Below are positions 6,889-12,617 of a DNA stretch of 12,617 bases, piece by piece. Numbering within the stretch: position 1 is the first letter of the stretch; every line of letters begins with the position of its first letter. Source of the DNA: CAZSHX01 sp964606895 (GTDB taxonomy: Bacteria; Bacteroidota; Ignavibacteria; Kapaibacteriales; UBA2268); assembly GCA_964606895.1 (NCBI GenBank), contig CAZSHX010000101.1:1-12617 (forward strand), read 5' to 3'. The notes under the pieces were generated by a model. That model saw only the letters and a list, made by a program, of their open reading frames with translations. It ran no database searches and was not told the origin of the DNA. The position numbers were made by a program, and so were the translations under genes.

Positions 6889-9429
6889 ATGACTTCAAAA
6901 GAAATAAGACAGTCTTTCCTTGATTTTTTTGCCAATAAAGAACATCGAATTGTTCCGAGTGCTCCTGTAGTTCCTCACGGCGACCCAACCCTGCTATTCA
7001 CTAATGCAGGCATGAACCAGTTCAAAGATGTATTTCTCGGTACCGGAAAAAGAGATTATGTCCGTTCGGCTGATACCCAGAAATGTATCCGCGTTAGCGG
7101 CAAGCATAACGATTTGGAGGAAGTTGGAGTTGACACTTATCATCACACTTTTTTCGAAATGCTTGGGAACTGGAGCTTCGGGGATTATTACAAAGCAGAA
7201 GCAATAGATTGGGCTTGGGAATTATTAACGGCTGTCTGGAAACTTCCGAAAGAAAGACTTCATGCGACAGTATATCGCACAGATGACGAAGCTTATAATC
7301 TTTGGCTGAAATACCTTCCAAAATCGCAGGTTCATCATTTTGACGAAAAAGATAATTTCTGGGAAATGGGAGAATCAGGTCCTTGCGGTCCTTGCTCTGA
7401 AGTTCATTTTGACAGAACACCCGATTTATCGGGTGGAAAACTCGTAAATGCAGGCTCTCCCGATGTAATTGAAATTTGGAATCTGGTTTTCATCCAGTAT
7501 AACCGCAAACTCGACGGCTCGCTTGAAGAACTTTCAGCAAAGCATGTTGACACAGGTATGGGCTTTGAAAGAATTGTTGCTGTTATTCAGGGTAAGAATT
7601 CAAATTATGATACTGATGTTTTCATGCCAATCATTAATGAAATTGAAAAATTAAGCGGCAAAAAGTATTCAACTGAACTGAATAATCCCGATGGAATTGC
7701 AATGCGTGTAATTGCAGACCATGTCCGCACTCTCTCGTTTGCAATTGCAGACGGAGCCTTGCCGGGGAATGAAGGCAGAGGCTATGTTCTCCGCAGAATT
7801 TTACGCCGCGGTGCAAGATTTGCAAGAAATCTTGGTTTCAAGGAACCAATGATAAATAAATTATTCCCGATACTCCTTGAAACGATGGGCGGAGTATTCC
7901 CCGAATTAGTTAATCAAAGCTCAATTATTCAAAGAGTGATTAAAGCAGAAGAAGAAACTTTTTTGCAAACTCTTGACAGAGGATTGAATGAATTCGAAAA
8001 TATTAAAAACCGGCTAGCTGAAGATATAAAAACGATTTCAGGTGCCGATGCATTTCTGCTTTATGATTCTTTCGGCTTTCCGCTGGATTTAACTGAACTT
8101 ATTGCACGCGAAAGCGGACTTGGAGTTGATATCGAAGGATTCACCGAAAAAATGAAAGAGCAGAAAGAACGCTCCCGCAAAGCTCGGAAAATACATCAGC
8201 AGGAAGTTGAAATCCCATTGATTGATGCAGATACTGCGTTTACGGGTTATTCTGAAATTGCTTCTCAGGGGAAAGTTCTGTTTGTTAATGAGAATCAAAT
8301 TGTGCTGGACAATACTCCATTTTATGTTGAAAGCGGAGGACAGATTTCTGATACGGGTACAATTGTTTTAGCAGGTGAAACCTATTCAGTTATTGATGTT
8401 AAAAAATCAGGGAACGCCATTGTTCATTTTTGCGACAGGGAAGTAGAACCATTAATCGGTGAAACTGCTCTTGCGAAAATTGACCTGACGATGCGTAAGG
8501 ATATTATGAGGAACCACTCGGCAACACATTTGCTTCACGAAGCATTAAACAGAGTTCTCGGTTCCCACATCAAACAGGCAGGTTCTTTGGTCGGACCAAA
8601 CTATCTTCGCTTTGATTTCAATCATTTCGAGAAAGTTACTGCAGATGAAATCAGGCAGATTGAATCAATAGTTAATGAAAAAATTCTTGCAGGAATAAAT
8701 GTAGAAACCCGTGTTCTTTCATTGGAAGAAGCACAGAAGAACAGCAAAGCGAAAATGTTCTTTGGTGATAAATACGGCGATATTGTCCGAGTTGTTGTTA
8801 TTGACGAAAAATATTCGATGGAATTCTGTGGCGGAACTCATGTAGGGAATACAAGCGAAATCGGACTTTTCAAAATCATTTCCGAATCCTCCATAGCCGC
8901 AGGCGTTAGAAGAATCGAAGCAATTACAGGCAAAGCGGTAGAAAGTTATATTTATTCTCTGCTCGATAAAATTGAAGAAAAAAATCATATCACAGATGAT
9001 TTAAACGACAAAATCAGAAATTTCGAAAAAGAAATATCATCAATAAAACTTTCTGAAGCCAAAAAAGGAATGGACGGTTTTCTTGAAACTGCTATAAATT
9101 GGAATGGAATAAAAATTGTTTCAGCCGAGTTAGTTTGCGAAAGTCTTGACCAGCTTCGCAGTCTTGGGGAAGAACTGAGAAATGCACTGAAAACAAGCGG
9201 AATCGGCTTGCTTGCAACAATCATTGATGAGAAAGTCCAGCTTGTGTGCGTTGTTACAGACGACATAAATAAAAAATACCCTGCAGGAAAAATTGTAGGA
9301 GCGGCGGCAAAAGTTCTCGGCGGCGGCGGCGGCGGCAAACCCCACCTTGCAACTGCAGGCGGAAAAGATGTTTCAAAATTGCCCGAACTCCTTGCAACTT
9401 TTTCAAAATTAGTTGAAGAGTTAGGATAA
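6889..9429 (+). CDS. alaS: Alanine--tRNA ligase
   Basis: Cytoplasmic enzyme of 846 residues, slightly shorter than the 876 of E. coli, that charges tRNA(Ala) and edits mischarged Ser and Gly. The class II catalytic core fills about 1-250 (NAGMNQFKDVFLG at 39-51, GPCGPCSEVHFD at 164-175, NLVFIQYNR at 198-206). The tRNA-recognition region follows to about 450. The editing domain (about 450-690) has its zinc site intact: His543 and His547 (HSATH), Cys647 and His651 (CGGTH). After a coiled linker (about 690-735) comes the C-Ala domain, with six consecutive glycines and KPHLATAGGKD (811-827). No Shine-Dalgarno site is visible, but MTSKEIRQSFLDFF is the normal family beginning. It lies 58 bp after the glycosyltransferase-like gene and 7 bp before asnB, so it is probably cotranscribed with asnB. 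Confidence 0.97.
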   Translation: MTSKEIRQSFLDFFANKEHRIVPSAPVVPHGDPTLLFTNAGMNQFKDVFLGTGKRDYVRSADTQKCIRVSGKHNDLEEVGVDTYHHTFFEMLGNWSFGDYYKAEAIDWAWELLTAVWKLPKERLHATVYRTDDEAYNLWLKYLPKSQVHHFDEKDNFWEMGESGPCGPCSEVHFDRTPDLSGGKLVNAGSPDVIEIWNLVFIQYNRKLDGSLEELSAKHVDTGMGFERIVAVIQGKNSNYDTDVFMPIINEIEKLSGKKYSTELNNPDGIAMRVIADHVRTLSFAIADGALPGNEGRGYVLRRILRRGARFARNLGFKEPMINKLFPILLETMGGVFPELVNQSSIIQRVIKAEEETFLQTLDRGLNEFENIKNRLAEDIKTISGADAFLLYDSFGFPLDLTELIARESGLGVDIEGFTEKMKEQKERSRKARKIHQQEVEIPLIDADTAFTGYSEIASQGKVLFVNENQIVLDNTPFYVESGGQISDTGTIVLAGETYSVIDVKKSGNAIVHFCDREVEPLIGETALAKIDLTMRKDIMRNHSATHLLHEALNRVLGSHIKQAGSLVGPNYLRFDFNHFEKVTADEIRQIESIVNEKILAGINVETRVLSLEEAQKNSKAKMFFGDKYGDIVRVVVIDEKYSMEFCGGTHVGNTSEIGLFKIISESSIAAGVRRIEAITGKAVESYIYSLLDKIEEKNHITDDLNDKIRNFEKEISSIKLSEAKKGMDGFLETAINWNGIKIVSAELVCESLDQLRSLGEELRNALKTSGIGLLATIIDEKVQLVCVVTDDINKKYPAGKIVGAAAKVLGGGGGGKPHLATAGGKDVSKLPELLATFSKLVEELG

Positions 9430-9436
9430 ATCATTT

Positions 9437-11350
9437 ATGTGCGGAATTGCAGGAATTATTGAAGCAAGTTCTCGTGAGCCCCAAATATCTTACGAAATCC
9501 TGAAAAAGATGAGCGATGTTATTATACATCGCGGACCTGATTCGGACGGACAATGGATGTCGCCCAATCGGGATTGTGGTCTTACATTCCGCAGGCTTGC
9601 AATTATTGACTTGTCCGAAGCCGGTAATCAGCCGATGACGACAACCGACGGCAGATATACTATTGTTTTCAACGGCGAAATTTACAATCATCTCGAAGTA
9701 AGAAAAGAACTGGAAGCCGATGGTTTCAAATATCATTCGATGACTGATACCGAAACGATTCTCTTTGGTTACAGCCGATGGGGAAAAGATGTCGTTAAAA
9801 AAATTAGCGGCATGTGGGCATTTGCTATATGGGACGACCGCGAGAAAGAACTGTTCTGCTCCCGCGACCGAATCGGCAAAAAACCGTTTTATTATACCTT
9901 TCAGAACGGAAGATTTATTTTCGGTTCCGAAATTAAATCAATTCTTCAGCATCCCGCTGTATCGCCCGAACTGAATGAACGTGAATTACCGAATTATTTG
10001 AACTTTGGAATGTCGGGCAACAGGGAAAGTCTTTTTAAAAATATCAAAAAGATTCCGGGCGGTCATTTCCTTGTCCTAAAAAACGGTAAAATTCATATCG
10101 AAAGATATTGGACTCCATTAGCTCAGGATTTGGAATACAAAAATATTACAGAGAAGGAAGCTACCGACGAAATATTAAGAATCCTTCGTCTTGCCGTTAA
10201 GGACAGGATGATGAGTGATGTGCCGTTTGGTGTTTTCCTTAGCGGCGGAATTGACTCCAGCCTTAATGTTGCATTAATGGCTGAACTTATGAACCGTCCG
10301 ATTGATACTTATACCGTTGGATTCAAGGAACTTGAAAAATATAACGAACTTCAGTATGCCCGCCAAATTTCAGATTTATACGGCACAAATCACCATGAAA
10401 TTCTTATTGATGATAAAGATGCTTTCCCGATACTGCAAGACCTGACATGGCACGAAGACGAGCCTAATGCTGACCCTGTCTGCATTCCATTATGGTTTTT
10501 AAGTAAATTAACAAGGGATTCCGGGACAATCGTGATACAGGTTGGCGAAGGGAGTGACGAGCAATTTGTGGGCTATCCCTGGATGATGAGGGAATATAAT
10601 TTCTTCCAAAGCTATTGGAAGTTTTTTGTTTCTCTGCCTCAAAGTGTTCGAAAAGCTGTATTTTATTCAATAAAGCCACTGCTTTCTGTCATTAATTTGC
10701 AGGTACTTGAGTATTTCCGAAGAGCTACTTTCGGAGAAGAGCTCTACTGGGGAGGAGCTTCAATTTACTCTCCATCACATTTTGAGCATCTGTTCAGTAA
10801 AAACTATCAGTATCTTAATGGAATACCGGCTGAGTTCGCAGGCGGACTGCATCGCGAAGCAATGTCATTCAAAAAAGATGCTGACTTTTTGCAGAGAATT
10901 CTTTTTGTTGAGCTTTCCGAACGGCTTTCGGAAATATTACTGATGAGAGTGGATAAAATCGGAATGGCACACAGCATCGAAGCCCGTGTTCCTTTCCTGG
11001 ACTATCGCTTGGTAGAATTTTCTATGTCTCTGCCAGCTAAACTAAAAGTTCCCAATCGGACAACAACCAAACATATTCTGAAAAAAGCAGTGGAACCGAT
11101 TCTGCCGCATAATATCATCTATCGCAGAAAACAGGGATTTTGGGCACCTGTTAACGAATGGCTCAGAAATCAATGGTATGATTATGCTTATCAAACAGTG
11201 CTGAATGCTCCGATAATTAATAATGGAATATTCAACAAAGATTACATCAAAAATCTGTTTGAAAACCACAAATCAGGCAAACAGCAAAACGGATTGAAAA
11301 TATTTACTTTACTCGAATTGTCCCTTTGGCACGATAGATTTTTTAATTAA
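9437..11350 (+). CDS. asnB: Asparagine synthase (glutamine-hydrolysing), AsnB type
   Basis: A 637-residue cytoplasmic amidotransferase. An N-terminal class II glutaminase domain (1 to about 215) frees ammonia from glutamine, and the synthase domain (about 235-630) activates aspartate with ATP and amidates it. Visible residues are the nucleophile Cys2 (MCGIAGI, exposed after Met removal), the glutamine-site set Arg53, Asn79-Gly80 (FNGEIYN) and Asp104, the PP-loop SGGIDSS (269-275), HEDEP (339-343) and SIEARVPFLDYRLVEF (513-528). The motif usually written GEGADELFGGY reads GEGSDEQFVGY (370-380), a variant I associate with longer AsnB homologues, some of them in polysaccharide clusters. An AGGA overlapping the alaS end lies ten bases before the ATG. 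Making asparagine is the default role; amidating a sugar or other acid for the envelope is a real alternative given the neighbours. Confidence 0.9.
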   Translation: MCGIAGIIEASSREPQISYEILKKMSDVIIHRGPDSDGQWMSPNRDCGLTFRRLAIIDLSEAGNQPMTTTDGRYTIVFNGEIYNHLEVRKELEADGFKYHSMTDTETILFGYSRWGKDVVKKISGMWAFAIWDDREKELFCSRDRIGKKPFYYTFQNGRFIFGSEIKSILQHPAVSPELNERELPNYLNFGMSGNRESLFKNIKKIPGGHFLVLKNGKIHIERYWTPLAQDLEYKNITEKEATDEILRILRLAVKDRMMSDVPFGVFLSGGIDSSLNVALMAELMNRPIDTYTVGFKELEKYNELQYARQISDLYGTNHHEILIDDKDAFPILQDLTWHEDEPNADPVCIPLWFLSKLTRDSGTIVIQVGEGSDEQFVGYPWMMREYNFFQSYWKFFVSLPQSVRKAVFYSIKPLLSVINLQVLEYFRRATFGEELYWGGASIYSPSHFEHLFSKNYQYLNGIPAEFAGGLHREAMSFKKDADFLQRILFVELSERLSEILLMRVDKIGMAHSIEARVPFLDYRLVEFSMSLPAKLKVPNRTTTKHILKKAVEPILPHNIIYRRKQGFWAPVNEWLRNQWYDYAYQTVLNAPIINNGIFNKDYIKNLFENHKSGKQQNGLKIFTLLELSLWHDRFFN

Positions 11351-11353
11351 GGA
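11348..11353 (+). promoter_or_regulatory. Shine-Dalgarno site of the phosphoesterase gene
   Basis: TAAGGA overlaps the asnB stop codon and lies five bases before the ATG at 11359. It supports this start and translation from a shared transcript with asnB. Confidence 0.6.
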
Positions 11354-11358
11354 ATTTC

Positions 11359-12519
11359 ATGAAGACATCACAATTTATCATATTTCTCTCGGTTGTTTTT
11401 GTAGTTTACTTTTCGGTGAACTACTATATTTTTATAAGGGGCTTGCAGGCACTTCCGCAGAACTCCAATCTCCGGCTCGCTTACAAACTCGCTTTTCTTT
11501 TTCTTGCTTCAGCTTTCATTGTCAGCAGGTTCGTCGAAAGAATTGCCATAAACACAATAACTGAAACTCTCGTATGGGTCGGTGGGTTCTGGCTTGCGGC
11601 TATGCTTTACTTCATCCTGTTTATTGTTGTTCTTGACATTATCAGACTCGGCAATCATTTTTTCAGTTTCCTTCCTGCTTTAATAACAGGCAATTGGGAA
11701 AAGACAAAGCTATATACATTTCTGTTTGTTAATGCTTCTGTACTGATTATTCTGATTTCCGGATTTATCAATGCATCCCATCCGGTTCTAAAGGAAATGG
11801 ATATCAGCATAAACAAAAAAGCCGGTCATCTGAAAACGCTGAAAATTGCGATGGCTTCGGACATTCACCTCGGAACCATGATAAAAAATAGCCGTCTTGA
11901 GCATTTGGTTGAAAATATTAATGCCGTGAAACCTGATATAATTTTGCTTGTCGGCGATGTTGTGGACGAAAGCATCGAACCCGTGATCAAATACAATCTT
12001 GGTGAAAATCTGACAAAATTCAAAGCAACTTACGGAGTTTTCGCTGTTACCGGTAATCATGAATATATTGGCGGTGCTGAAAAATCTGTTAAGTATTGCG
12101 AAGACCACGGAGTGAAATTCATTCGCGATAAAGCTGTTTTGATTGATTCATCTTTCTATCTGGTTGGCAGGGAAGACCGCGACATGAGTAGATTCGCCGG
12201 AAAAACAAGGAAAGCACTTTCGGAGCTTCTCGCCGGAGTTGACAAATCCCTCCCGGTTGTTACTATGAACCACCAACCCTTTAACTTCGAAGAAGTAGAG
12301 CAAAACAGTGTGGATTTGCACCTTTCCGGACATACCCACCACGGGCAGATGTGGCCCTTCAGTTATATTACGAAAGCAGTTTATGAACTGAGCTGGGGTT
12401 ACAAGAAGAAAGGAAACAGCCAATTTTATGTTTCATCAGGTTACGGCACGTGGGGACCTCCGGTAAGAATTGGCAACACACCGGAAATTGTCATCTTCAA
12501 TGTGAAATTTGCAGAATAG
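11359..12519 (+). CDS. Membrane-anchored calcineurin-like metallophosphoesterase
   Basis: A 386-residue protein with four N-terminal membrane segments (about 5-26, 42-59, 72-95, 118-138) followed by a metallophosphoesterase domain (about 158-384). The dinuclear metal-site motifs are all present in order: DIHLG (Asp168, His170), GDVVDE (Asp200), GNHEY (Asn233, His234), NHQP (His305) and GHTHHGQ (His325, His327). The layout matches YkuE/YaeI-type phosphoesterases, some of which act on phospholipids or lipid A precursors (LpxG is a related example). By the positive-inside trend the domain could face either side; four helices would put both ends on the same side. It follows asnB by 8 bp and is the last gene of the cluster. 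The substrate cannot be read from the sequence. Enzyme class is secure; a role in envelope lipid metabolism is inference. Confidence 0.88.
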   Translation: MKTSQFIIFLSVVFVVYFSVNYYIFIRGLQALPQNSNLRLAYKLAFLFLASAFIVSRFVERIAINTITETLVWVGGFWLAAMLYFILFIVVLDIIRLGNHFFSFLPALITGNWEKTKLYTFLFVNASVLIILISGFINASHPVLKEMDISINKKAGHLKTLKIAMASDIHLGTMIKNSRLEHLVENINAVKPDIILLVGDVVDESIEPVIKYNLGENLTKFKATYGVFAVTGNHEYIGGAEKSVKYCEDHGVKFIRDKAVLIDSSFYLVGREDRDMSRFAGKTRKALSELLAGVDKSLPVVTMNHQPFNFEEVEQNSVDLHLSGHTHHGQMWPFSYITKAVYELSWGYKKKGNSQFYVSSGYGTWGPPVRIGNTPEIVIFNVKFAE

Positions 12520-12523
12520 ATTT

Positions 12524-12617
12524 TCAAGCTGGTTTCGGAAAAAATTTATCCCGTTTAGCAATTATATCTTTGAAAAATCCAATTTCCCAGATTTCTTTTT
12601 CGACGAATTGTTCTTTG
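12524..12617 (-). CDS. 3' end of a convergent minus-strand gene (partial, unknown)
   Basis: Read on the minus strand from the window edge, 30 codons stay open to TGA at 12526-12524. The tail reads VEKEIWEIGFFKDIIAKRD and then a short Phe/Pro/Lys ending. Composition is protein-like, and the frame stops four bases from the stop of the phosphoesterase gene, as convergent neighbours often do. I do not recognise a family from so short a piece. The opposite strand is also open over this stretch, so a non-coding explanation remains possible. Confidence 0.45.
   Translation of the reverse strand, partial: KEQFVEKEIWEIGFFKDIIAKRDKFFPKPA

Noticed and set aside
7094..7420. 108-codon minus-strand open frame inside alaS
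   Set aside because: It lies opposite the highly conserved catalytic core and has no recognisable motif or ribosome-binding site.
8985..9434. 149-codon open frame on the minus strand across the alaS 3' end
   Set aside because: It is antisense to the conserved C-Ala coding region; its proline run is just the complement of the (GGC)6 tract, and no family resemblance is seen.
12521..12617. Open plus-strand frame past the phosphoesterase stop
   Set aside because: It has no start codon and is a Phe-rich mirror of the more protein-like minus-strand frame.
1..12617. tRNA, rRNA, CRISPR array, insertion sequence or phage genes
   Set aside because: Scanning by eye found no tRNA T-arm context outside genes, no spaced direct repeats, no transposase or integrase motifs, and no terminal inverted repeats.

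Overview
The window looks like chromosomal DNA from a Gram-negative bacterium of the Bacteroidota/Chlorobiota assemblage. The base composition is AT-leaning and the gaps between genes are very AT-rich. Three things support the placement: a secreted protein ending in a type A sorting domain of the type IX secretion system (T9SS), PKD domains, and an OmpA-family outer-membrane protein. Several genes have clear Shine-Dalgarno sites (GGAGGT, AAAGGA, AAGGA), which classical Bacteroidia mostly lack. I therefore lean, by inference only, towards the Ignavibacteria/Kapabacteria side of the group. No mobile element, CRISPR array, tRNA or rRNA was recognised.

Layout. (a) Positions 1-163 hold the 3' end of a plus-strand gene, possibly with a STAS-like fold, followed at once by a strong hairpin at 166-197. 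(b) Positions 210-4825, minus strand, form a two-gene unit. The first gene encodes a large T9SS-exported protein with an IgGFc-binding-like region, two PKD domains, a cohesin-like region and a sorting domain. Its stop codon overlaps the start (ATGA) of a 700-residue OmpA-family protein with two peptidoglycan-binding-type domains. The unit ends at the same hairpin. (c) Positions 4826-5019 are a 194-bp AT-rich divergent promoter region. (d) Positions 5020-12519, plus strand, form a tight cluster: dut, a multi-pass glycosyltransferase-like membrane protein, alaS, an asnB-type amidotransferase and a membrane-anchored metallophosphoesterase. The gaps are 5, 58, 7 and 8 bp. (e) Positions 12524-12617 hold the 3' end of a convergent minus-strand gene.

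How it fits together. The minus-strand pair reads as a cell-surface module, with one protein exported and attached outside while its coupled partner could anchor an outer-membrane structure to peptidoglycan. The plus-strand cluster mixes housekeeping (dUTP removal, alanyl-tRNA charging) with functions that may serve the envelope (membrane glycosyltransferase, AsnB-type amidation, membrane phosphoesterase). Most of the window is recognisable. The least explained items are the coupled surface pair and the glycosyltransferase-like protein.
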